DNA of 64,000 nt from Natronospira elongata. Its GTDB lineage: Bacteria > Pseudomonadota > Gammaproteobacteria > Natronospirales > Natronospiraceae. Below are positions 17,002-24,810 of the stretch, piece by piece. Numbering within the stretch: position 1 is the first letter of the stretch; each line of letters begins with the position of its first letter. Where the stretch lies: NCBI RefSeq assembly GCF_034931365.1, contig NZ_JAYGII010000001.1, forward strand, positions 62,001 through 126,000, read 5' to 3'. Both the position numbers and the translations under genes were made by a program. The notes under the pieces are model-generated. The model saw only the letters and a program-made list of their open reading frames with translations. It was not told where the DNA came from and made no database searches.

Positions 17002-17594
17002 GTCAGGGAGAACAGCCACTTGCACGGTATCTGGAAGACATGCTGACCGAGCCGGAAGCTGACAGCCCGGCGGAAAGCGTGGTTCAGCCGCCTGCGGCGG
17101 TGGAACCCGAGCCTGAACCAGTGCCGCAGCCCGAGCCGACCTCTGGTTCTGAAGAGGCAGTGACGGAGGAATGGTGGGGCTTTGGCGTGGCCCACCTGAT
17201 TCTGGTGGTTTCTGGTAAGGAGGTGGCCGCTGTGCTGGAAGCCTGCCCGCCAGGGCTGGAGTTGGCGGACGGCGTGATGGATCAGGGAGAATATCGCCTT
17301 TATGGTAGTTCTCGGCGCCTGGTGGATCCGGCAGCTCTGATTCTGCCGCCGGAGCAGCTTGACCGACTGCCGCCATTGGAACAGCGGGCCCAGGGCTTGA
17401 TTCACCTCAAGCGGGAGGGTCTCAGCCTGATTGCCGGGTCCGAGCCCATGCCGGTTGCCCTGAGCGGAGACGAGATTCGCTGGCGTGAGACTTCCGGCAG
17501 CCGAGCATGGATGGCCGGTACCGTGATGAGTCGTGGCATGGTAGTGCTGGATGTGGCGGGTATCATGGCAGTCCTGAGTGGAGAGGGTGACTAG
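16998..17594 (+). CDS. parP: CheW-domain array-tethering protein ParP
   Basis: The 198-residue product has a Pro/Glu-rich N terminus (about 1-55) and a divergent CheW-like domain (about 55-195). Its ATG overlaps the parC stop by four bases, indicating coupled synthesis. In Vibrio, ParP links ParC to CheA and MCP arrays. The CheW-domain match is weak by eye, so the name rests partly on gene order. Confidence 0.75.
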   Translation: MSQGEQPLARYLEDMLTEPEADSPAESVVQPPAAVEPEPEPVPQPEPTSGSEEAVTEEWWGFGVAHLILVVSGKEVAAVLEACPPGLELADGVMDQGEYRLYGSSRRLVDPAALILPPEQLDRLPPLEQRAQGLIHLKREGLSLIAGSEPMPVALSGDEIRWRETSGSRAWMAGTVMSRGMVVLDVAGIMAVLSGEGD

Positions 17595-17595
17595 A

Positions 17596-18117
17596 ATGGC
17601 TGAAGCAGCAGCCCGCAAGGGTCGCCGACGTAAGAGCGGCAAGAATGGAAAGAGCCCGGAGCGCTTGCAGGAAGCCCGCGAGCAATGGGTGACCTTCCGC
17701 TTGGGGCGTGAAACCTATGGTCTGAAGGCTCTTCACGTCCAGGAGATACTCAAGGCTACCGAGATCTCCCCGGTTCCCGGTGCGGAGTCATTCGTTCTCG
17801 GAGTGATCAATCTGCGCGGCAACATCGTAACCGTGATTGATACCCGCAAACGCTTCGGCTTATCCGAGCCCGAGGCGGAAGGGGTTCGCCAGATCATTGT
17901 GGTCGAGGTTGATGAGCATGCCCTGGGATTGCTGGTTGATGATGTGGATGAAGTCGCCGATGTGCGCCCGAGCGAGATCGAACCACCACCGCAGTTCGAA
18001 TCGGACCAGGTAGCGCGCCATATTCAGGGTGTGGTTCGTCGCGACAGCGGGCTAACGGTCATGGTTGATGTTCGTCGCCTTATGCCCAGTCAGGAAAAGG
18101 CCGCAGGGGCTGGCTGA
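17596..18117 (+). CDS. cheW: chemotaxis coupling protein CheW
   Basis: CheW couples receptors to CheA. ATG 17596 follows GGAGAGGG and the parP stop, giving 173 residues; an in-frame GTG 17578 lies inside parP and is less likely. A basic N-terminal extension (about 1-30, rich in Lys/Arg) precedes the CheW domain, which contains YGLKALHVQEILK, VLGVINLRGNIVTVIDTRKR and a C-terminal VMVDVRRLM. It is the second CheW-type gene in a row after parP; a third lies at 20759. Confidence 0.93.
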   Translation: MAEAAARKGRRRKSGKNGKSPERLQEAREQWVTFRLGRETYGLKALHVQEILKATEISPVPGAESFVLGVINLRGNIVTVIDTRKRFGLSEPEAEGVRQIIVVEVDEHALGLLVDDVDEVADVRPSEIEPPPQFESDQVARHIQGVVRRDSGLTVMVDVRRLMPSQEKAAGAG

Positions 18118-18118
18118 T

Positions 18119-18379
18119 ATGGCGGCCGATGAAGTCACTCCCACCAGTGGTATCCGTGCCACTGCCCCGACCCGCCGGGAACTTGATGATGAAGAACGTC
18201 GGCGTCGGGAAGAGGAACGTCGTCGCCGACGTGAAGCGCTGGCCCGCGCCCAGGCGGAAAAGGGTACCCGGGAGGAGTCCGAGAGCGAAGGGACGGCCAG
18301 CGATCAGACCAAGGCCTCGTCCCGCCAAAGGGATGACGATGACGATGATTCCAGCCGGCACATCGATGAATATGTTTGA
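18119..18379 (+). CDS. small charge-segregated protein of unknown function
   Basis: I do not recognise a family. The 86-residue product starts two bases after the cheW stop. It has an almost uninterrupted Arg/Glu helix (about residues 19-55) followed by a Ser/Thr-rich linker and a run of six Asp near the end. The first part looks like a single alpha-helix or coiled coil and the tail is disordered. Tight packing between cheW and the DUF2802 gene suggests a motility- or array-related role. The reading frame is open and coupled, so it is probably real. Confidence 0.6.
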   Translation: MAADEVTPTSGIRATAPTRRELDDEERRRREEERRRRREALARAQAEKGTREESESEGTASDQTKASSRQRDDDDDDSSRHIDEYV

Positions 18380-18405
18380 GGTCTTGCCAGACTGCGGGTG
18401 TCCCT

Positions 18406-18804
18406 GTGCAGTTTGACCCCTTGGTGTGGCTCGCGGGTGGCGCCATTGGCGTGTTGGGCCTGGGCCTTTACCTGGCCTGGCTGGGCCTGCGCCGCCTGAT
18501 GGCGGCTGAGCGCCTGGTTCGAGATTTGCGCCAGGAGGTCAGATCCCAACTGCGGGAAGCGACAGAGCTCAAGCCTCTGGTCTTGCAGATGGGGGAGCGC
18601 CTGTCGGCGGTTGAACGCCGGGCCCAGTATTTGGGCGAGCGTCAGCAGCAGGTGGAAGCTCGCGCCACCAGCGGGCCTGACTACGATCAAGCCATTCGAA
18701 TGGCCAAGGCCGGCGCGGCACCGGACGAAATCATGCGCCAATGCGGTTTGGGCCAGAATGAGGCCCGCCTGATCGTTTCCATTCACGGTCTGCGGGAGGG
18801 GTGA
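18406..18804 (+). CDS. DUF2802 membrane protein of the chemotaxis locus
   Basis: This protein of about 132 residues has one N-terminal membrane helix (about 5-28), a predicted coiled coil (about 30-75) and a C-terminal helix-turn-helix-like segment (AAPDEIMRQCGLGQNEARLIV). DUF2802 proteins typically follow cheW in Vibrio and Pseudomonas; their function is not settled to my knowledge. The start is uncertain: GTG 18406 fits the usual length, and TTG 18376 is further upstream. It ends nine bases before the convergent gene. Confidence 0.75.
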   Translation: MQFDPLVWLAGGAIGVLGLGLYLAWLGLRRLMAAERLVRDLRQEVRSQLREATELKPLVLQMGERLSAVERRAQYLGERQQQVEARATSGPDYDQAIRMAKAGAAPDEIMRQCGLGQNEARLIVSIHGLREG

Positions 18805-18813
18805 GAGCCTCGC

Positions 18814-19128
18814 TCAGGTCGTCCCGTCAGTGTCCTGGTCGCTGGTATTCTTCGGGCTTCGCCCCGAGACCCAGTAGGCGAATGCGATCACTTCAGCGAC
18901 CGCCACGTAGAGGGCCCTGGGGATCTGATCTCCCACCTCCAGCCGCGCCAGAAATTGCACCAGCTCCGGGTCTTCGTGGATGGGGATGCCGTGGCTTTCC
19001 GCCAGTTCAAGGATTTCTGCGGCTAATTTCCTGCGCCCCTTCGCAGTAACTTCCGGTGCCCCCTCGCCGTCATAATGCAGCGCCACCGCCAACTCGGCAT
19101 CGTTTCGAGAAGAGCTGTGCTCACTCAT
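18814..19128 (-). CDS. free-standing FlhB C-terminal-domain protein (FhlB/FlhX type)
   Basis: The 104-residue protein aligns with only the cytoplasmic domain of FlhB. AELAVALHYDGEGAPEVTAKG parallels the SHYAVALRY...APRVVAKG region of the FlhB at 4436-5584, and its end (GDQIPRALYVAVAEVIAFAY) parallels GDEIPSRLYRSVAEVLGWVY. Where FlhB has the cleavage motif N-P-S-H this protein has N-D-A-E, so it cannot self-cleave and resembles a ready-made C-terminal fragment. It overlaps the upstream FliK-like gene by four bases. Confidence 0.85.
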   Translation of the reverse strand: MSEHSSSRNDAELAVALHYDGEGAPEVTAKGRRKLAAEILELAESHGIPIHEDPELVQFLARLEVGDQIPRALYVAVAEVIAFAYWVSGRSPKNTSDQDTDGTT

Positions 19129-20462
19129 GCCTGGCTCCTGAACAATTGCCGGGGCAGGGCGCTGTCGGCCTGTGGGGCTTCTCCCACGGACAAACCGAGA
19201 TGCTCCAGGTCCAGTGCCGCGGAGCGCAGGCGCCGACGCAGTTCGTCGAGGTTGGCGGACACCAGCGCATGGCCTGACTGATCGCTGGCGTGTAATTGAA
19301 TGGACAGGCGCTCCCCCTTTAGGCGCAGACTGGCGGAGAAGGGGCCAAGGCCGGGAATGTTCACCGCAATTCGGGCGGTCCAGACCGATTCACTGTCCTC
19401 GCGCCGGCTCTTGTGTTGCTGGAACTGAAACTGCCAGAGATCATAGGCCGCTTGTCGCTGTACCGGCAGTTCGAACCAAAGCAATTGGCGTCCGCCATCC
19501 GACTCGGGTGGCATGGAGGCCAATTGATGTAATTCACTCCGGGCAATCGCACCCTCAATCTGGCGCACCACGATGCGCAGGCTTTCTGGCAGTTCTCGCA
19601 GTAGTTGCCCTTGCTGGCCGCTGATGGCTGCTTTGGCCAGGCTGCCTCCTTGTCCCTGAGCCAATTGTGACTGCAGTGCGGACGGCGGGGGTGGGCCTAG
19701 AGGCCAGCCGCGACCGGGCGGGGGAGGGGGTTGGCCACGGGCGACGTCCCTGCCGGAGGCAATGGTCTCGGGCAGGCGTCCTTCCCGCATGGCATCACGC
19801 AGGCCCAGCAGCGCACGGGCCAGTACGGCTGTCCAGTCGCGCTGGAGTCCTCCTGTCGGGGTTGTCCCGGCCGCTTCGCTGCTCAGGCGGTGCAAGGTCA
19901 GTAAACCACTGTCCGTGAGAGCCCGAGCCAATCCATCCGGGGTGCTTACGGTGCTTGCGGTGGGGACGGCATTCAGGATGGGGGACAGCAGGCGTTGCAG
20001 GGTTCGGAATTGTTCGCCACCGCTCACCGCTGGCCCGGCGGTGCGAACTTGTTGATCTGGCGGGGTATTCACTGCCGCCAATAGCTGACGCAGGCCCAGC
20101 AGTAGCTGGCGGGGGTCAGTTTGCCGCGTCAGGGCCTGAACGGCAGCGTCAGCGCGACTGAGTTCCAGGCCTCGGGGGTGGGCGGGGCTGCCGGCCCGAT
20201 CCGCAGCCAGGGTTTCCAGCACTCGGACGGCCAGCTCCGGGCGGGTTCTCAAGATCTCGAGCCGAAGCCGGCTCCCCTCAGGGGGTGTGGGGCTATCAGC
20301 CGTAAGGGGCAGCTGGCGGTTTCCAATTTGCAGTGCCATTCGTCCATCCTGGAAAACCACTCGTGCCTCCAGGACCTGACCCGGCCGGAAGTTTGAAGGC
20401 AGGCTGTTCCCGGCCCGGGATTGTCTGGTTGGGGGGATATCCCCCGGTCTCAGATCCGACAT
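19125..20462 (-). CDS. FliK-like flagellar hook-length control protein
   Basis: The 445-residue protein is low-complexity in its centre, rich in Gln, Pro, Leu and Arg. A conserved N-terminal block (RPGQVLEARVVFQDGRMAL) and a C-terminal FliK-like domain (about 320-430, with FSASLRLKGERLSIQLHAS and ANLDELRRRLRSAALDLEHL) bracket it. FliK is the secreted ruler that triggers the FlhB switch. Coupling to a free FlhB C-terminal domain supports an export-switch function. A standard fliK may lie left of the window, which would make this a second copy. Confidence 0.8.
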   Translation of the reverse strand: MSDLRPGDIPPTRQSRAGNSLPSNFRPGQVLEARVVFQDGRMALQIGNRQLPLTADSPTPPEGSRLRLEILRTRPELAVRVLETLAADRAGSPAHPRGLELSRADAAVQALTRQTDPRQLLLGLRQLLAAVNTPPDQQVRTAGPAVSGGEQFRTLQRLLSPILNAVPTASTVSTPDGLARALTDSGLLTLHRLSSEAAGTTPTGGLQRDWTAVLARALLGLRDAMREGRLPETIASGRDVARGQPPPPPGRGWPLGPPPPSALQSQLAQGQGGSLAKAAISGQQGQLLRELPESLRIVVRQIEGAIARSELHQLASMPPESDGGRQLLWFELPVQRQAAYDLWQFQFQQHKSRREDSESVWTARIAVNIPGLGPFSASLRLKGERLSIQLHASDQSGHALVSANLDELRRRLRSAALDLEHLGLSVGEAPQADSALPRQLFRSQA

Positions 20463-20573
20463 GGGTTTGCCTCTTGGATACCTGTCGCAACCTCTCGGGC
20501 CTGCAGCAGCTAATGATCACCGTCTCCGGTTAGAATACACCCAGGCGTGTTAGCCGGCATACTGGCCGGAATC

Positions 20574-20588
20574 TGGCACGATTCATGC
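20574..20588 (+). promoter_or_regulatory. sigma-54 promoter for the second chemotaxis unit
   Basis: The sequence is TGGCACG, four bases, then ATGC. GG (20575-20576) and GC (20587-20588) are ten bases apart, as RpoN requires; the only departure is A for T in the -12 element. It points toward cheW, whose start is about 170 bases downstream, leaving a leader of roughly 160 bases. It lies just beyond the start of the divergent fliK-like gene. Confidence 0.7.
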
Positions 20589-20758
20589 TGCAGGTGGACT
20601 CATGGCCATGGTTGTCGGAGATTTGACAGTACTTTTCTCAAGATTCTCCACTGCTTGCCGTCAACTGTTATGTGGCAACGCAAGCTCGGGCAGGTTGTTT
20701 GCGAGTGATTTGCCCGGTCGCTACCGGCACTTCCGTCCCACAAGGGAGCCTGATCAGG

Positions 20759-21283
20759 ATGACTGAACAAGACGGTTGGGAACAATCCGACCATTCCGTA
20801 CTGGCCGGCTTCGAGGATGATGGCCGCCAGGTCCTCAGTTTCAGTCTCGGCGGCGAGGAGTACGGGATCGACATTGTCCGGGTCCAGGAAATTCGCGGCT
20901 GGTCCCGAGTCAGAAAGGTGCCCGGTGCCCCCGAATGGATGCTGGGCATGCTCAAGCTGCGGGGTGCCGTCATTCCGGTGGTGGATATGCGGCTGCGTTT
21001 TGGCCTGCCAGTGACTGAGAGCAGTGATCGAACGGTGATTATCATCCTCAATCTGGACGAGGACGAAGACGGACATGATGTGGGTATCGTGGTTGATGAG
21101 GTGGCTGACGTGATCGGGGTGCCGGAGGACGGAATTCGTCCAGTGCCCCGCATGGGAACGGCTGTGGATACGGAATACCTTGAGGGCATTGCCACCAGTG
21201 GTGAGGGCATGCTCATGCTTCTCGACGCAGACCGGTTGTTTCGGGATTGGGAACTCAAAGAGTTGCGTGAGTGGGGCGAATGA
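20759..21283 (+). CDS. CheW-domain chemotaxis coupling protein
   Basis: This is a single-domain CheW protein of 174 residues. ATG 20759 is chosen because it lies after GGGAG/CAGG and starts the conserved part; the frame stays open to 20672 with no recognisable homology. Signatures are YGIDIVRVQEIRGWS, WMLGMLKLRGAVIPVVDMR and VGIVVDEVADVIGV. No receiver domain follows, so it is not CheV. It opens a unit with mcp, cheR, cheD and cheB, so it probably pairs with this receptor. Confidence 0.9.
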   Translation: MTEQDGWEQSDHSVLAGFEDDGRQVLSFSLGGEEYGIDIVRVQEIRGWSRVRKVPGAPEWMLGMLKLRGAVIPVVDMRLRFGLPVTESSDRTVIIILNLDEDEDGHDVGIVVDEVADVIGVPEDGIRPVPRMGTAVDTEYLEGIATSGEGMLMLLDADRLFRDWELKELREWGE

Positions 21284-21368
21284 GGGCTGGGCGCTGCTTA
21301 CTTGGCAAGCGCGAGCCGGTGTCTGACCCAAGTGCATGCATAGCAGCGAATCGCGTAGGGGATGAGAA

Positions 21369-23120
21369 ATGAATATGGTTCTGACGATCAAAAAGCGCCT
21401 GACCTTGTTGATCTTGGTTGCTGCTCTGGTATTGCTCGTGGTGGGCATGATGGGGCTGAATGGCAGCCGAATGGGTGCCAATGCTCTTGATCGAATCGTC
21501 GGCCAGAATGTCGAAGTCACCGAGCTTGTCAACGAGATCTATGTCAATGAACTGATGCAGCGCCAAAGCGTGTTGGAGGCCCTCAGCGAACCCTTGCCCA
21601 ATGTGATTAACCGGACAATGGATGAAGTGGATGAACGCGAGGCGGATACCAGTCGCTTGTTTGAGCGGTATGAAGGCATGGTCGCCACGGATGAGGAGCG
21701 GGAGATGGCGCAGGACTGGCTGGCGGCTCGTCAGGAGCAGGCCGAAGCCATGGAAAGGGTGTTTGATGCATTGCTGGACGAGAATGTTGATCTGGCCATC
21801 ATGCTGACGCAGAACCAGTTGGAGCCGGCTAGCATAATGGTGCAGCGAGGAGCTCGTCAGTTGGTGGAATATCAGCGCAATAGGGTTAATGAAGTAAGCG
21901 ATGAACTGGGTGAGCAAATCGGCAATCTGGTTCTTGCCGCCGCGGTGGTTCTGTTGATTTCCCTGGCTGTCATCGCTTTTCTCGGTTGGGGCACAATTCG
22001 CAATATCAATTCTGCCCTGGCCAAGGCTTCCGATGTGATCAGCCGTATCGCTGATGGTCAGCTCAATAACCGTACAACAGTCAAGGTACGGGATGAAGTG
22101 GGATTGATGATCGAGGATCTCTCCCGCATGGATGAAAAGCTCGCCGATATCGTGACCCGGGTGCGTGAAGCGGCCACCTCCGTGGATGCTGCTGCCCAGG
22201 AAATTGCCTCCGGTACGGATGATCTCGCTCAGCGTACTCAGGAGCAAGCTTCCTCCATTGAAGAAACCGCTTCCAGCATGGAGGAGATGACCTCCACGGT
22301 GAAGAACAATGCGGATAACGCCCAAGAGGCCAATCAACTGGCCTCTGGGACCCGTCAAGACGCCGAGCGTGGTGGCGAGGTGGTCAAGCGGGCGGTGGGG
22401 GCCATGCGCGAGATCGACGAAAGCAGTGGCAAGATCGTCGAGATTATCTCGGTGATCGATGAGATTGCTTTCCAGACCAATTTGCTCGCTCTCAATGCGG
22501 CGGTTGAAGCGGCCCGGGCGGGTGAGCAGGGGCGCGGCTTTGCCGTGGTTGCAACGGAGGTTCGGAACCTGGCTCAGCGTAGTGCCAAGGCCGCCAAGGA
22601 GATCAAGGATCTGATCAACGACAGTGTGGACAAGATCAAGAACGGCTCCGAGTTGGTGGAGCAATCCGGCCAGACCCTGGAAGGCATCGTGGAGAATGTG
22701 CGCCGGGTGACAGAGATTGTCGCCGAGATTGCCGCTGCTTCCAATGAGCAGGCTTCCGGTATTGATCAGGTCAATCGGGCCATCATGCAGATGGACGAAG
22801 TCACCCAGCAGAACGCATCGCTCGTGGAGGAAACTGCCGCTACCAGCCGTTCCATGCAGGAGCAGGCCGGTCAGTTGCTGGATCGTGTCGCCTTTTTCAG
22901 TCTGGGTGCGGATGACCAGGAAGGACAGATCCTGGCGGAGCGCAGCCATGAGGCCAAGCGTGCCACCCGTGAACAGGAGGAGCGGGTCAAGGACCAGTTG
23001 CAGAGTGCCAAGCAATCAAGTGTTGGACAGGATACGGGGCAGTCTAGTCCACGTCGTCAGGAGTCTGGGCGCCCGGTTCAGTCCAGTCGGTCTGAGGATG
23101 ACCTTTGGGAGGAGTTCTGA
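21369..23120 (+). CDS. methyl-accepting chemotaxis protein with CheR-docking tail
   Basis: This 583-residue transmembrane receptor has TM1 at about 10-30 and a periplasmic helical-bundle (4HB/TarH-like) sensor domain at about 31-185. TM2 is at about 186-208, followed by a HAMP domain and the long signalling hairpin, whose tip contains IDEIAFQTNLLALNAAVEAA. The C terminus ends DDLWEEF after a flexible Ser/Gln/Arg tail. This fits the aromatic-x-x-Phe pentapeptide (NWETF in E. coli Tar) that tethers CheR. The ligand cannot be read from sequence. Confidence 0.95.
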   Translation: MNMVLTIKKRLTLLILVAALVLLVVGMMGLNGSRMGANALDRIVGQNVEVTELVNEIYVNELMQRQSVLEALSEPLPNVINRTMDEVDEREADTSRLFERYEGMVATDEEREMAQDWLAARQEQAEAMERVFDALLDENVDLAIMLTQNQLEPASIMVQRGARQLVEYQRNRVNEVSDELGEQIGNLVLAAAVVLLISLAVIAFLGWGTIRNINSALAKASDVISRIADGQLNNRTTVKVRDEVGLMIEDLSRMDEKLADIVTRVREAATSVDAAAQEIASGTDDLAQRTQEQASSIEETASSMEEMTSTVKNNADNAQEANQLASGTRQDAERGGEVVKRAVGAMREIDESSGKIVEIISVIDEIAFQTNLLALNAAVEAARAGEQGRGFAVVATEVRNLAQRSAKAAKEIKDLINDSVDKIKNGSELVEQSGQTLEGIVENVRRVTEIVAEIAAASNEQASGIDQVNRAIMQMDEVTQQNASLVEETAATSRSMQEQAGQLLDRVAFFSLGADDQEGQILAERSHEAKRATREQEERVKDQLQSAKQSSVGQDTGQSSPRRQESGRPVQSSRSEDDLWEEF

Positions 23121-23171
23121 CGCCGTTCATGCCTTCTTCTGGCAGGAAGTTGCGATGTGGGTATTAACATC

Positions 23172-23210
23172 AAGGGTGGCGGCGTCTCTGACTCGCCACC
23201 CTTTTTCTTT
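23172..23210 (+). terminator. intrinsic terminator after mcp
   Basis: GGGTGGCG (23174-23181) pairs with CGCCACCC (23194-23201) around a 12-base loop, extended by A-T pairs, and is followed by TTTTTCTTT. It lies 52 bases after the mcp stop and before cheR, so cheR-cheD-cheB may depend on readthrough or on an internal promoter. Confidence 0.85.
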
Positions 23211-23323
23211 GGCTCCCTGCCAAGACAGTGGAGTAGCAGTCTCGGGCTTGAACTGATTTTTATCGGTTGAGCTTCTGTTAGTTGAGAGAATTTTGCCATA
23301 ATCTGGGGAGCAGGCCACTGACG

Positions 23324-24178
23324 ATGTCCGTACCGATGAAACAGTCCTCAGCCAAGCAGTATGCGTTCTCGGACGCTGAATACGAGGAGCTGCGTCGCAT
23401 TATCGAGCAAAGCGTCGGGATCGCCCTCGCCAGTGGCAAACGCGATCTGGTCTATGGCCGGGTCTCAAGACGGGTGCGGGCCCTGGGTTTGTCCTCCTTT
23501 GCCGAGTATCTTGCACGACTGCGCAAGGGTGATCAGGCAGAGTTGGAAGAGCTGGTCAACGCCATGACCACGAACGTCACCCAGTTCTTTCGCGAGTCTC
23601 ACCATTTTGATTATCTTCGCGAGACCTTCCTGCCGGAGATGGTGCAAAGGCATCAGCGAGACCGGGTGATACGCATCTGGTCAGCAGGCTGTTCAAGTGG
23701 CGAAGAGCCCTATTCCATCGCCGTGGTCATGGCGGAGTTTTTGGACGCTCATCCCGGATGGCGGGCCGAAATCTGGGCCACTGACGTGGACGGTGCCATC
23801 TTGCGGCAGGCGGAAGAGGGTGTGTATCCCATGGAGAGTCTCAAGGATGTCTCTCAGGAACGTCTGCGTCGTTTCTTCCTGCGGGGCAAGGGCGTGAATG
23901 AAGGCAAGGTGCGTGTAGGCAAGTCGTTGCGTGAAATTGTGCAGTTTCAACGCGTGAATCTGATTCAACCATGGAGAATAAGGCAGTCTTTTGATGCAGT
24001 GTTCTGCCGTAATGTGATCATATATTTTGATCGTGCACACAAGAAGCAGGTCGTGGAGGGGTTCGCCGATCATTTGGCCCCCAAAGGGCATTTGTTCCTC
24101 GGGCATTCAGAGTCCCTTCATGGTCTGACTGACCGCTATCAACTAATAGGCAAGACCATTTATCGGAGGCGGGACTGA
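23324..24178 (+). CDS. cheR: chemotaxis methyltransferase CheR
   Basis: CheR methylates receptor glutamates using SAM. The 284-residue protein has the helical N-terminal domain (residues about 15-90) and the SAM-binding domain with IWSAGCSSGEEPYSIAVVM and FCRNVIIYFD. The beta-subdomain region (FFLRGKGVNEGKVRVGKSL) matches that of pentapeptide-dependent CheR proteins, in keeping with the WEEF tail of the neighbouring receptor. ATG 23324 is chosen; TTG 23282 and ATG 23336 are possible alternatives. Confidence 0.94.
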   Translation: MSVPMKQSSAKQYAFSDAEYEELRRIIEQSVGIALASGKRDLVYGRVSRRVRALGLSSFAEYLARLRKGDQAELEELVNAMTTNVTQFFRESHHFDYLRETFLPEMVQRHQRDRVIRIWSAGCSSGEEPYSIAVVMAEFLDAHPGWRAEIWATDVDGAILRQAEEGVYPMESLKDVSQERLRRFFLRGKGVNEGKVRVGKSLREIVQFQRVNLIQPWRIRQSFDAVFCRNVIIYFDRAHKKQVVEGFADHLAPKGHLFLGHSESLHGLTDRYQLIGKTIYRRRD

Positions 24179-24198
24179 GTTGATGGCGGTTATGGTGC

Positions 24199-24804
24199 AT
24201 GGGAATGTCGGAGGCACGCAAAATGCGTCAGGTTTTTGGCGGTAACTCTCAAGGCTTTTCGACCTTCGATCCCAGGCTTGACCGAGATGTTTTTCGGATT
24301 CATGCGGGTGGTTATTGCGTCGCTGCAGGGCCGGCGATAATCAGCACCCTGTTGGGTTCATGTGTGGCGGTTTGCCTGCGGGATCCCGAGGGACCGGTGG
24401 CGGCGATGAACCATTTCCTGCTGCCCTGGCCTGATCGCGTTTCTGCCGATAAACAAGTTGAAGGTGATTGCCGGTATGGCGTCTATGCCATGAGGGCTAT
24501 TGTGGATGGCATGGAGCGGATGGGTGCCTGTCGCACGCGGATGCAGGCCAAGCTGTTTGGTGGCGCGGAGATGTTGGCCGGTATGCAGCCTGTGGGACGT
24601 GGCAATATCGGATATGCAGAAGAAGTGCTTGAGAGGCTGGGAATTCCGGTGATTGCCCGGGATGTTGGCGGGCGGGAGCATCGGGTCATTCGCTTCTTTA
24701 CTGAAAATGGTCGAGTCCAGTTGCAGAAGCCTCGGGCCCGTGGGGTAGAGTCTGTGGTGGCGCGCCGTCACGGCGGGACTGAAGCTGCATTGCGAGGAGA
24801 ATAA
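24199..24804 (+). CDS. cheD: chemoreceptor glutamine deamidase CheD
   Basis: CheD deamidates receptor glutamines. The 201-residue protein contains the catalytic Cys in STLLGSCVAVCLRD and the His in AAMNHFLLP, plus the AKLFGGAEML motif. The N-terminal extension before the domain (about 1-30) is longer than in many CheD proteins. A second in-frame ATG (24205) is an equally possible start. It sits between cheR and cheB, the three receptor-modifying enzymes together. Confidence 0.93.
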   Translation: MGMSEARKMRQVFGGNSQGFSTFDPRLDRDVFRIHAGGYCVAAGPAIISTLLGSCVAVCLRDPEGPVAAMNHFLLPWPDRVSADKQVEGDCRYGVYAMRAIVDGMERMGACRTRMQAKLFGGAEMLAGMQPVGRGNIGYAEEVLERLGIPVIARDVGGREHRVIRFFTENGRVQLQKPRARGVESVVARRHGGTEAALRGE

Positions 24805-24810
24805 TTGCGT

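Noticed and set aside
17578..17595. GTG start for cheW inside parP
   Set aside because: ATG 17596 has a good ribosome site (GGAGAGGG) just upstream; the extension is six residues without support.
23140..23153. TGGCAGG...TTGC resembling a sigma-54 promoter upstream of cheR
   Set aside because: The GG to GC spacing is nine bases instead of the strictly required ten, and a strong terminator lies just downstream.
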